Source of the DNA: Hymenopus coronatus | Taxonomy: Eukaryota; Arthropoda; Insecta; Mantodea; Hymenopodidae | NCBI GenBank assembly: GCA_030762935.1 | Contig: CM060895.1 | Span: 31,796,501 to 31,860,500 of the forward strand | DNA length: 64,000 nt | Direction: 5' to 3' | Shown here: piece by piece, positions 53,127-62,944 of the stretch | Layout: each line of letters begins with the position of its first letter | Numbering within the stretch: position 1 is the stretch's first letter | The notes under the pieces: generated by a model | Databases searched by the model: none | Told to the model about the DNA's origin: nothing | Seen by the model: the letters and a program-made list of their open reading frames with translations, nothing else | Program-made: the position numbers and the translations under genes

Positions 53127-53255
53127 TCTGATATGCTTCATTTAACATGACTTTCTCTAGCTATTACACAAACAACTTTCCTTACAAAAGATTATTCTTT
53201 TGTTTACGACATGTTAATCAAGGTAGGCATTAGCACAAGCTGTCTTATTACTTTC
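53127..53255 (+). repeat. R860 end-A fragment at an exact tandem junction
   Basis: Starts TCTGATATGCTTCATTTAAC at the border with the previous copy, b-like afterwards (CTCTAGCTATTACAC), and stops at TGTCTTATTACTTTC where an inverted copy starts. Confidence 0.92.
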
Positions 53256-54322
53256 TTTTTACTTTCTGTAGCCTGCAATGTATATAGTGGACAGAGAAGG
53301 TATTGTATTCCACCCAAAAATTCGATACCGAGATTTCACCGGAAACAGACGTTTTAGGGTCCCCTGTAGTCAAAAAAAGCATTCTTAGAAAAGTATGGGT
53401 GTGTGAGTGTGTGTCCATGTGTCTGTGTACACGATAACTTAAAAACAAAAAGTCGATAAAATACCAAACTTGGTATATAAGTTTAGTATCTTCCAAGGAC
53501 ACGACACGAAGATTTTGAGAAAAATTCCTGCCAAATTACCCTTTTATGTAAACATTTGCGAAAATTTTTATTTTCTCAAAAATTCTCTAATGGTTTTACT
53601 TAAACTACCGTATATTAACGATACACACGACAAATATAATGTATATCTTGAATTTTCTGGGAGTGGTCTCTGAAGAGATAACTTAAAAACAAAAAGTCGG
53701 TAAAATACCAAACTTGGTATATAAGTTTAGTATCTTCCAAGGACACGACACAAAGATTTTGAGAAAAATTCCTAACAAATTACCCTTTTATGTAAACATT
53801 TGCGAAAATTTTTATTTTCTCAAAAATTCCTCTAATGGTTTTACTTAAACTACCGTATATTAACGATACACACGACAAATATAATGTATATCTTGAATTT
53901 TCTGGGAGTGGCCTCTGAAGACCTCTTTATTTAGGATGAATTTTGCTGGATTTTGTATAACTAGAAACCGTAAGAGGTACACAAAAATTTACTGACCAAA
54001 ATATGTAGATCTTGCTGAAACACACAATTATTGTAATTTACATTTTTTTCGCAGAGTTAACCATTTTTGAGATAGTCCTTGTTATTGGTTTCAATTTTAA
54101 ACCACGAATCTTCTCAAATGGGGTCACCTGTCGTTGCGTCTTTGTTTTGTTTTTCGGAATTGCAAAGCGAACCGAACTTCAATTGTTCACATATCGATCA
54201 TTTTTTAAAAGATTTGACTATCGCTTTATCCTTTATTCCCATTTGCCTTCTGCTTATAAGCAACTAAGTAGTAAGACTGTATTAAGGTTTATCTCGTTTA
54301 GTGTGAAGTATTACCTATCTGA
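53256..54322 (-). repeat. R860 copy with a 244-bp internal tandem duplication
   Basis: TTTTTACTTTCTGTAGCCTGC, reduced hairpin AATGTATATAGTGG, GTGTGTGAGTGTGTGTCC tract, then two successive versions of the segment GATAACTTAAAAACAAAAAG...TGGCCTCTGAAG. It continues with c-type GGAATTGCAAAGCGAACCG and fades at 54322 without end A. Confidence 0.93.
53433..53921. repeat. Tandem duplication, 244/245-bp units
   Basis: Unit 1 is 53433-53676 and unit 2 is 53677-53921. They differ at only a handful of sites (for example GTCGATAAA / GTCGGTAAA, CCTGCCAAATT / CCTAACAAATT, one inserted C). The host copy is much more diverged than this from other R860 copies, so the duplication is far younger than the element. 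Confidence 0.95.
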
Positions 54323-54975
54323 AGAATGAATGCAGACGGCCACGAGTGGAAGTAAGTGTAGACACAAACAGATAAGCGGTATTACGTCGTCACTCCCGGT
54401 GTACAGTTCGGCAATACTGCAATGCTACAACTGAGTCTCTTTCAGTAGAGGGTTTGAATCAAGTCAAAATGCAAACACCGCCGCGCGTAGTCATACACTC
54501 ATAAAGTAGAAAATTAATATTCATTAGTAATAAAGAAAACAGCAACCTGGTGTAAATCGCTTAGTTTATTCCTGTTTACATACGCTGTGCTGATGTTTTG
54601 ATGGTCAGACTGTAAGGCACTATATTCCAGGCTTCTTTGACTGCTCTAAACCACTGCCTCCTAGAGTGTACAAGCCATGATGTTGGTAAATTTGGTAACA
54701 CTGCAGGTAGGCTGAGAAATCTGCAGAAAGTAAACACCTTGAAGCTGATGTTTTAAATTTGTTTTCAAATACAGTAATATTACAAATCCATCACGTGTAT
54801 TTACAACTGACGTCTTTTTTATCTCGTTCATAATTTTTCATGTTGTGATAATCAGATAGAAAGCTGCTATAGTAAGTATTCTCTTGTATTATATTGCACA
54901 TAGCTTGTACTTGTACTAGTTTTTATAACTTTCGCGAACTTATTAGTGATTAAAATCTTTTGAAATGTATTTCAG
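54323..54975. other. Unique DNA upstream of the THAP relic
   Basis: No gene recognised. A plausible 3' splice site (TGTATTTCAG) ends at 54975, directly before the THAP start codon. Confidence 0.4.
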
Positions 54976-55369
54976 ATGCCTAGAAAGTGCTGTGTCCCTA
55001 GATATAAGTCAAACACGGTAAAGCACAAGCGAGTATTTCTACATTTTCATTCCCTAAAGAAGAAACAAAGAGGCAGGTGTGGATTCGTGCTATTCCACGG
55101 AAAGACGGTGTGCAGCATCGTCATCAACTGTGTGTGCAAACCACTTTGACGAAAAGGACATAATTATTAATGCAAATTGGAAGCATGAAAATTGTTCTGT
55201 TACAAAACGTACGTTGCGATGCCCTAAATTAAAAGAAAATGCAGTCCCCTGTAAGTTCCAGAATTTGCCATCATACTTAAATAGCACTATTCCAACAGAG
55301 AGAAGAGATCCGGATTCCAGGAGAGAGGATATTAGACAAGGAAATGAAGCTAAAAAATCTGATAAGTAA
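54976..55369 (+). pseudogene. THAP-domain protein fragment, frameshifted
   Basis: ATG follows TTTCAG. Frame 1 reads MPRKCCVPRYKSN, the THAP start (usual form KCCVPgCkSN), with the second zinc cysteine replaced by tyrosine. Frame 2 continues VWIRAIPRKDGVQHR and frame 3 VCANHFDEKDI (C-x2-H zinc ligands) and NAVPCKFQNLP (the AVPxxF box). So all THAP landmarks are present in order but in three frames, needing two indels. THAP is a C2CH zinc DNA-binding domain of about 90 residues found in transcription factors and P-element transposases. No catalytic part follows; R860 cuts in at 55358. Confidence 0.82.
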
Positions 55370-55601
55370 CAATCACATGACTTTCTCTAGCCGTTCTACA
55401 AACTTCATACATAAGATTCTTCTTCTTTCTGGACCTTGCTAAACGTGGTACTCATTAGCACAATGTTCTTATTATTTAGTTCCGTATAAGTAGAAAGAAA
55501 ATAAGGGAATACACTAGGCTAAACCAACAGTCAAATGTTTTAAAAGCTGTCGTTATGCGATTGTCATTACAAATCGCTTCTTTTCTTGGCCAGGAGTAGA
55601 A

Positions 55602-55602
<1 letters not shown>

Positions 55603-55632
<30 letters not shown>
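55603..55632. repeat. A30 homopolymer inside R860
   Basis: Pure A run at the AGAACAAAAGAAAAACGG position of subfamily b; slippage product. Confidence 0.95.
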
Positions 55633-55633
<1 letters not shown>

Positions 55634-56114
55634 GGACACTCCCGTCTCAGGAAAGTATAAGTACTTCACAACTGAAACTAATAACAATGAATACCTCGAA
55701 AATGGTAAGCTCCATGAGTAAAATGTATATGACATAACTTGTGTATTTTAACAAGACCTAAATGTTTTGTATAGCAAGTTTTGGTCTATCTCTTACGGTT
55801 TACTAGTTATGCCAAATTAAACAAGATTCATCCAGAATAAACAGGTCTTCAGAAGCTATTCCCAGAAAATTTAAGATATACATTTTATTTGTTAGGTAAA
55901 TGTCCTTAATATGTGATATTTTAATCAAAATCGTTACAGCCATTTTTAAGAAAATCAAAATTTTCGAAAAAAGTTCCATGTAAAGGGTAGTTTGGGGTGG
56001 GTTTTTCTTTTTCTCAAAACCTTCGTGTCGCATCCCTGGAAGATACTAAACTTCAATACCAAGTTTGGTACTTTAGCTACTTTTCGTTTTTGAGTTATCT
56101 TGTTCACAGACACA

Positions 56115-56115
56115 C

Positions 56116-56159
<44 letters not shown>

Positions 56160-56175
56160 GCGCACACACACACGG
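56115..56175. repeat. (CA)n microsatellite inside R860
   Basis: Expanded central tract, CACACA with CGCACGCG interruptions. Confidence 0.95.
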
Positions 56176-56316
56176 ATCTTTTTCTCAAAATGCTTTTTTT
56201 TGGATACTTCTAAAACATGTATTTCCGGTGAAATCTCGGTATCGAATTTTTGGGTGGAATGCAATACTTCTCTATCCCTATGTACATTGTACATATGGGA
56301 CTAGAGAAAGTAAAAA

Positions 56317-56999
56317 TTGTAGCTGGAGAAACAAGATACAGTGAATAATTTTGAAATATTTTCGCTGAGAAACTAAAGCTCAGTAAATGGCAAGTTAAGG
56401 TAACAGATAATGATGTGGGTTTAACTTGTTAAACAATGATTTGGATATTGAAATATTTTCCAGGCTCTGTATCGTGTGTAGTGTAAAGGTAGACAAAAAT
56501 GAGAAGGTATGTTTAAAAGACAATGAAATACCCAAAAATGTTTTGAGTGATATATATTTTCAGGTAGTGTCAAACTACGTAAGTCAGAAAGTCAAAGAAA
56601 TTACTACTAATGTAGTTTTCAATTTGTAAGTATTATCTTAAATAAGTGTGTAAACAGCACAACTGACCAGAGCAGCAAGAAAAGAAAACTTAAACCTTTA
56701 AGTTACTAATTTAAAATGTAGTTACTGTGATACGTATTTGTATTAATGTATTATAAATGTAATTTATTTTGTTCAGAATGCATTAAAAATGTATACGAAT
56801 TAACAACGTAAATAAATCTAATGTTAGGACAATTAGTAGATTGTTTCTTGCTTGAGATTGTCTGCTCTAAGCTTACCACTTGGCAGCTATACAGTGTTGC
56901 AACATCAAAGAACATGGCTTGTTGACTGTAGGGAGGAGTGCTTTAAACTGTACCATGCTACACTAGCGACCACCCCAAACAATTGCATTCTTTCGTCAG
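56317..56999 (+). other. Unique DNA with one exon-like frame
   Basis: At about 56449-56634 a 3' splice-like TATTTTCCAG precedes an open frame reading RLCIVCSVKVDKNEKVCLKD and FQVVSNYVSQKV, ending FNL-stop. The paired cysteines might be a zinc site, and it lies 1.1 kb downstream of the THAP relic. No domain is identifiable and the link to THAP is conjecture. Confidence 0.3.
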
Positions 57000-57092
57000 A
57001 CAGGTAGTAGAGAGAAGAATAACCTTTTGCAAGAATAGTTAGTTTCCAGAACAGGTAGATACATTCATATGTATGCAACAAATCATATTTTT
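57000..57092 (-). repeat. R860 end-A scrap
   Basis: AGAGAAGAATAACCTTTTGC to GTAGATACATTCATATGTATG and AACAAATCATATTTTTG; diverged. Confidence 0.7.
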
Positions 57093-57109
57093 GTTTTACA
57101 TTGATATTA

Positions 57110-58000
57110 TTTTTATTTTCTCTAGCCCCATATGTACAATGTACATAGGGATAGAGAAGTATTGTATTCCACCCAAAAATTCGATTCCGAGATTTCACCC
57201 CTGTATCCAAAAAAAGCATTTTGAGAAAAAGGTCCGTGTGTGTGTGTCTTTGTGTGCGTGTATCCGTGTGTCTGTGAACACGATAACTCAAAAACGAAAA
57301 CTAACTAAAATATCAAACTTGGTATTTAAGTTTAGTATCTTCCAGGGATGCGACACGAAGATTTTGAGAAAAATCCCACCACCCCAACTACGCTTTACAT
57401 GGAACTTTTTTCGAAAATTTTGATTTTCTTAAAAATGGCTCTAACGATTTTGATTAAAATATCATATATTAAAGTCATTTACCTAACAAATAAAATGCAT
57501 CTCTTGAATTTTTTGGGAATAGCTTCTGAAGACCTGTTTATTCTTGATGAATTTTGCTTAATTTGGCATAACTAGTAAATTGTAAAAGATAGACAAAAAC
57601 TTACTGTACAAATCATTTAGGTCTTGTTAAAATACACAAGTTATGTCATATACATTTTTCTCGTGGAGTTTACCGTTTTCGAGGTATTCATTGTTATTAG
57701 TTTCAGTTGTGAAGTACTTATACTTTTCTCAGACGGGAGTGTCCGTTTTTCTTTTGTTCTACTCCTGGCCAAGAAAAGAAGCGATTTGTAATGACAATTG
57801 CATAACGACAGCTTTTAAAACATTTGGATATTGGTTTAGCCTAGTGTATTCCCTTATTTTCTTCCTACTTATATGGAACTAAATAATAAGAACATTGTGG
57901 TAATGAGTACCACGATTAGCAAGGTGCTGAAAGAAGAAGAATCGTGTGTATGAAGTTTGTAGAACAGCTAGAGAAAGTCATGTGAGTGTAACACATCAAA
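57110..58000 (-). repeat. R860 copy, complete, subfamily b
   Basis: TTTTTATTTTCTCTAGCCCC, hairpin ATATGTACAATGTACATAGGG, GAGTGTAACACATCAAA end. Very close to 43180-44075 and 58499-59366, including TTTTCTCAGACGGGAGTGTCC and ATGAAGTTTGTAGAACAGC. A segment TTTCACC|CCTGTATCC lacks GGAAATACATGTTTTAGGAC. Confidence 0.96.
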
Positions 58001-58498
58001 TTTTTTAATTCTACGTTTAATGTTTTATCAGAATACCTGATATTTTAGCATAATTATGTTGTCGTAAGTTCCCAATGGAACTGCACAACATAAAGTTTTG
58101 ATCACTAGTACTAATACCTGTTAGACTTATTCAAATATTCCCTTAGCCTAATGAGAAGGTTTCCCTGTTTTCCCAGATGGAAAAGGAGCAAGCAGGAAGG
58201 TGGAATTTGCACGCATCCGTGATGCGGTTTTGCGGCCCCTAGGGAAAAGCGGAAGTTGACACATCAAACAACATAGAGCAAGGAAGGGGTCTTTTTGTTG
58301 TTGATAAACTTTTCTTGTGTTGTAAGTTGCAAGCGGAGACTGATTACGCGAGTAGTACCAGCTTGTGGTGCAATACCACTGCCCTTTGGGATTACAGTTG
58401 TGCCCTTTCTATCGCAACTCCCTGCAAGAACCTTAAACCCTTTCTAAATCCTTTGTTGAGCCCGCTTAAGACGTTCCTCTCGATATCTCACTGTCTTT
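58001..58498. other. Unique DNA, no gene recognised
   Basis: GC-richer between 58140 and 58460. A + frame (58315-58584) runs into R860. Nothing identified. Confidence 0.35.
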
Positions 58499-59366
58499 AC
58501 TCTTCAATGTACATAGGGATACAGATGTATTGTATTCCACCCAAAAATTCGATACCGAGATTTCACCGGAAATACATGTTTTAGGATCCCCTGTATCCAT
58601 TAAAAGCATTTTCAGAAAAAGGTCCGTGTGTGTGTCCGTGTGTCTGTGAACACGATAACTCAAAAACGAAAAGTAGCTAAAATACCAAACTTGGTATTTA
58701 AATTTGGTATCTTCCAGGGATGCGACACGAATTTTTGAGAAACATCCCCCCACTCCAAACTACCCTTTACATGGAACTTTTTTCGAAACTTTTTATTTTC
58801 TTAAAAATGGCTCTAACGATTTTGATTAAAATATCATATATTAAAGATAGTTACCTAACAAATAAAATGTATATCTTGAACTTTCTGGGAATAGCTTCTG
58901 AACACCTGTTTATTCTGGATGAATTTTGCTTAATTTGGCATAACTAGTAAATCATAAGAGATAGACAAAAACTTACTGTACAAAACATTTAGGTCTTGTT
59001 AAAATACACAACTTACGTCATGTACATTTTTCTCGTGTAGCTTACCGTTTTCGAGGTCGTCGTTGTTATTAGTTTCAGTTGTGAGGTACCTAGTACTTTT
59101 CTCAGACGGGAGTGTCCGTTTTTCTTTTGTTCTACTCCTGGCCAAGAAAAGAAGCGATTTGTAATGACAATCGCATAACGACAGCTTGTAAAACATTTGA
59201 CTATTGGTTTAGCCTAGTGTATTCCCTTTTCTTCCTACTTATAAGGAACTAAATAATAAGAACATTGTGCTAAAGAGTACCACGATTAACAAGTTCAGAA
59301 AGAAGAATCTTATGTATGAAGTTTGTAGAACAGGTAGAGAAAGTCATGTAAGTGTAACACATCAGA
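58499..59366 (-). repeat. R860 copy, left palindrome arm missing, subfamily b
   Basis: Begins inside the hairpin (ACTCTTCAATGTACATAGGG), then reads complete to AAGTGTAACACATCAGA. Confidence 0.95.
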
Positions 59367-59370
59367 TTTT

Positions 59371-59553
59371 TTTGTTTCCATAGTAACTGGAATAGAAAGT
59401 AAATAGAAGAAGAATTGCACTCGACCGAAACATTCGAGACCATGATTTCATTCGAAATAAATGTTTTGAGGCGCCCTCGTTTCAAACATGATATATTTGG
59501 AAAAATCCTCATTTTATAGATGCCTGCGTGTCTGTGAACAGGAAAAATAAAAA
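59371..59553 (-). repeat. R860 end-B fragment, diverged
   Basis: TAACTGGAATAGAAAGTAAATAG, AGAATTGCACTCGACCGAAAC, ATTTCATTCGAAATAAATG and a rudiment of the CA tract (CCTGCGTGTCTGTGAACAGG). Confidence 0.75.
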
Positions 59554-59558
59554 CAAAT

Positions 59559-60388
59559 TCTGATGCGTTATATTTGTATGACTTTCTCTAACCATTCTTG
59601 TTCTTTAAAAGATTATTCTTCTGTCTACCTCACATTAATCGAGATAAACATTTGCAGAAATGTTTTTATTGCCCTTGTCCTTTTAGATTCAATGTGAATA
59701 GGGAGGTACATTCAGATTTCTTAAGAGCAGTTCCTTATGTGATGATCCTGAAATTTCGTTCTCTTTATTTGACCAGGAAAAAGAAAAACTAGTAATGACT
59801 TCCAATTTGAGAAAAGTATATTGGAAAGTTGAATCTAATGCCAATCTCGTAAATGATTAACTCTAAAAAAAAGTTACATTTGCCATAAATTGTGTATTTT
59901 TATGAGATCTATATTTTTAGTATAGACGCATATATTTATCTCTTATAGTTTACTAGATATATAAAAATCATTCCAATTAAGAGGACTTCAGAGGTTATCG
60001 CAGATAATTCTGGATAGATATTTTATTTATTATGAACATGCTTTAGGATATGATATTTTAATTAAAATCGTTAAAGAGTAAATATAAATCCATGTAAAGA
60101 GTAGTTGGATTGGGATATTTTATTTAAATCTTTGTATTGAATTCTTGGGCTGAACATTTATATCAAGCTTAATATTCACTCGCTTTTCGTTTTAGAGTTA
60201 TGCTGTTCATAAATTTACACGCACACATTCTCACACAAACACTCAGACAATCCTTTATCTAAAAATATCTATTTTTATTTATTTATTTTTTAATTTGTAT
60301 TTCCAATGAAATATCAGTATCGACTTTTTGGTTGGAATGCAGCAGTAGCTTCTCTTTCTACTTGGTAGAGGTAGCAATAATGAAAAAA
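59559..60388 (+). repeat. R860 copy, complete but old
   Basis: TCTGATGCGTTATATTTGTATG to CACGCACACATTCTCACAC and TTCTACTTGGTAGAGGTAG. Shorter in several segments and highly diverged. Confidence 0.82.
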
Positions 60389-60722
60389 ATCTTCAAAGTA
60401 TGAGATAAACGAAGATTTTCAAGAAAATCCCCACACCCCAACCTATTCTTTCTATAGAAGAATTTTCTTTATTTCTGGTTTACAAATATGGCTTTTAACA
60501 ATTTTTCTGAAGATATTGTTTTAGATATATGCATGAAAAATAAAATATATATCTTGAATTGTCTGAAAATAGCCTGTGCAGTCTCTTCATTCTGAATGAC
60601 ATGCATAATTGGTAAATCGTAAGAGATAAAATATATATTTCTATATAAAATGTAGATATGTTAAACAACTTAATTTTTTTGGTACTAAACAATTCCGAGA
60701 TATTCTTTATTATTGTCATCTT
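60389..60722 (-). repeat. R860 central piece, old
   Basis: ACGAAGATTTTCAAGAAAATCC, ATATCTTGAATTGTCTGAAAATAG, CGTAAGAGATAAAAT, CCGAGATATTC. Both ends are absent. Confidence 0.78.
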
Positions 60723-61166
60723 GGGTAGAGCAGGGTCCGTCAAGTATGTGTTAATTGAACGTTTCGTGTTTGGTTTTAGTTATGCTGTACGATCTCCCTT
60801 TTTGGGTTAAATGACTTCCAATTATATTTCTAGTAAAACATACATAACAATTCTTTGAAGAGATGAATACTTTGTTTGTTTTAATGAGGTTCAGAAACTA
60901 AAAGATAATAGTTTTAAAATATAAAGTGAAAAACGCATAATATGTTTGATAATATTCGGAAGCAATAATAATATATCTCCTTTGTCTAGCGAAATATAAA
61001 ATACCATATATTTTCTAATTGTCGCTGTTTCGCCACTTACCACACATAATAGAATGTGTTATGGCTGAAGCCACCTCCTTTATGTAAGAGCTCGAATTCT
61101 CATTGGATTATAATTACTTATATAAAGATATTTCTTTCACACCCTCACTATAAGAAGAAGAAAAAA
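60723..61166. other. AT-rich unique DNA
   Basis: Nothing recognised on either strand. Confidence 0.4.
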
Positions 61167-61943
61167 TCTCTGGGGTGACTTTCTCTACATCTCGGCAACA
61201 AATTATTGTTAAAAAGCTAATGCTTCTATTTACTTCATGCTAATTGAGAAAAAATTAGCAGAAATAGTCTTATTACTTCCTTCCTTGTAAGTAGAAGAGA
61301 AATAAGGGAGTACCATGGGTTAAAGCTATAATCAAAAGCTGGTTGCTATGTCACTGAAGTTCCTTTGTATGGACAGGAGTTGACAAATCCCCGTATGAGA
61401 AAAGTATGTTTTAACGCTGAAGCCGAAAGCAAGGGATATCTAAAAAACGTTCAACTGCACGAAAAAAAAATATATATAACATAAATTGTGTGTTTTAATG
61501 TGCTCTGCATTTTTTGTGTGGTAAGTTTTTGTCTATCTGTTAGGTTCAGCAGTTATGCAAAATTCCGTAAAGTTCATCCAAAATAAAGTAGTCTTCTGAA
61601 AATTCAAAATATACATATTATTTGTCAGGTAAATAAATTTAATGTAAGATATTTTAATCAAAATCGTTAGAGCTATTTTTAAGAAAATAACAATTTTCGA
61701 AAAAAGTTCCATGCAAAGGGTAGTTGGGGGTGGGGGGATTTTCTTGAAAATCTTCGTGTCGCATCCTTGCAGGATACCAAACTTACACGCACACACACGC
61801 ACCTTTTTCCTGAAATGTTTTTTTTTGGATTCAGGGGGACCCAAAACATGTATTTCCGGTGAAATCTCGGTATCGAATTTTTGGGTGAATTACAATACCT
61901 TCTCTATACACTATGTACATAGTACGTGTAAGAAAGTAAAAAT
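61167..61943 (+). repeat. R860 copy, internal deletions
   Basis: TCTCTGGGGTGACTTTCTC (end A partly lost) to TACATAGTACGTGTAAG and AAAGTAAAAA. Missing segments: after GTAGTCTTC (AGAGGCTATTCCCA) and between CCAAACTTA and CACGCACACACACGC. Confidence 0.94.
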
Positions 61944-62944
61944 GATATAGATTTTTTTTCAAACTACACCGAATGAATACAAGAGCCTTATAGTTTATAC
62001 TTGAAATAGTCCGAAGTTTTATGTCGCTGTTTCGAAACTATTTTGGATGTGTTTTTGAATAGCATTAAAATTATACAATTTTGAGATTAAGCAGCGTTTG
62101 AAGCACTATTGTGTAATGCACATACCTATACCTCAGAGGGTGTTTTTGAAAGCACGTGCCATGAAAATAATGGGGTTGTTGGTTATCAGCAAGCCTGTCA
62201 TAGTCTTCAGTAGTTCTCGGGTAAGATTCTAAGTTACTACCCTCTATTCTATCAAAGAATTGTATGAAGGTCAAGTATTCAAGTTTTATTCTGAACCAGC
62301 ACTCACCACTGGAACGCTTTAAATACTGCCAAATACATTAGTTTAATTAAAGCCAAGCTTTGAGTTCTCTGTGGTCTGATTCCTAGTTATTTCCCCCACT
62401 ACACCCTTCGGTCATGTTGCAATACTACTTGTCGAACCAAATGTGAAAACGGGTTGTTAGAACTGTTTACTCACCATTACACCGCTTAAATAGACTACTA
62501 AAAATGTTGCATGTTGCAACATTATTTGTCGAACCACATGAATTTGCTTGTATAAACGAGGTCTTAGATATGACCGTAAAATTTGTACACAACAATATAA
62601 TTATTATCTTTTGGATACTTAGGAAAGCGCTGATCGCACATTTTAATAGCCTCATCAACTTCTCAGAGTTTTACTATATTACAAACGAAAAGAGCTGGTG
62701 GGGTGAAAATAGGGATGCGAGATACTTGTAGGAAGGGACAGGAAAATAAAAAGAAGGACTGTGAAAGTCAGTGAAAAATAGGATAGAAGACATTAAAAAC
62801 AGAAAATTTGGGGTTTACTAGACACTACAAAGCCGATTTGTTTATACCGTAAAATAAAGAATGTCAAGAAAGGGGTATGTAGATGTATGTACCAATAACA
62901 CTATTGGTATTGTGCGTCTAATAATAATAATAAATTAAGAAATA
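61944..62944. other. Unique DNA with a degenerate direct repeat
   Basis: TTGCAATACTACTTGTCGAAC (62418-62439) recurs as TTGCAACATTATTTGTCGAAC (62515-62536), and CACCATTACACCGCTTAAAT echoes CACCACTGGAACGCTTTAAAT, so a ~100-180-bp unit may be repeated. The + frame 62504-62731 is open for 75 codons and unassigned. Confidence 0.4.

Larger units (their letters stand above)
55358..56316 (+). repeat. R860 copy, complete, subfamily b, with expanded runs
   Basis: TCTGATAAGTAACAATCACATG to b-type hairpin CCCTATGTACATTGTACATATGGG and AAAGTAAAAA. A30 (55603-55632) replaces AAAAGAAAAA after GTAGAAC. The central CA tract is expanded (56115-56175). Confidence 0.96.

Noticed and set aside
1..61943. R860 as a canonical Helitron
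   Set aside because: The 5' TC and 3' hairpin fit, but the 3' end is AAAGTAAAAA and not CTRR, and no Rep/helicase is present. Kept as an open possibility only.
61711..61950. 79-codon + ORF
   Set aside because: Entirely R860 end-B half.
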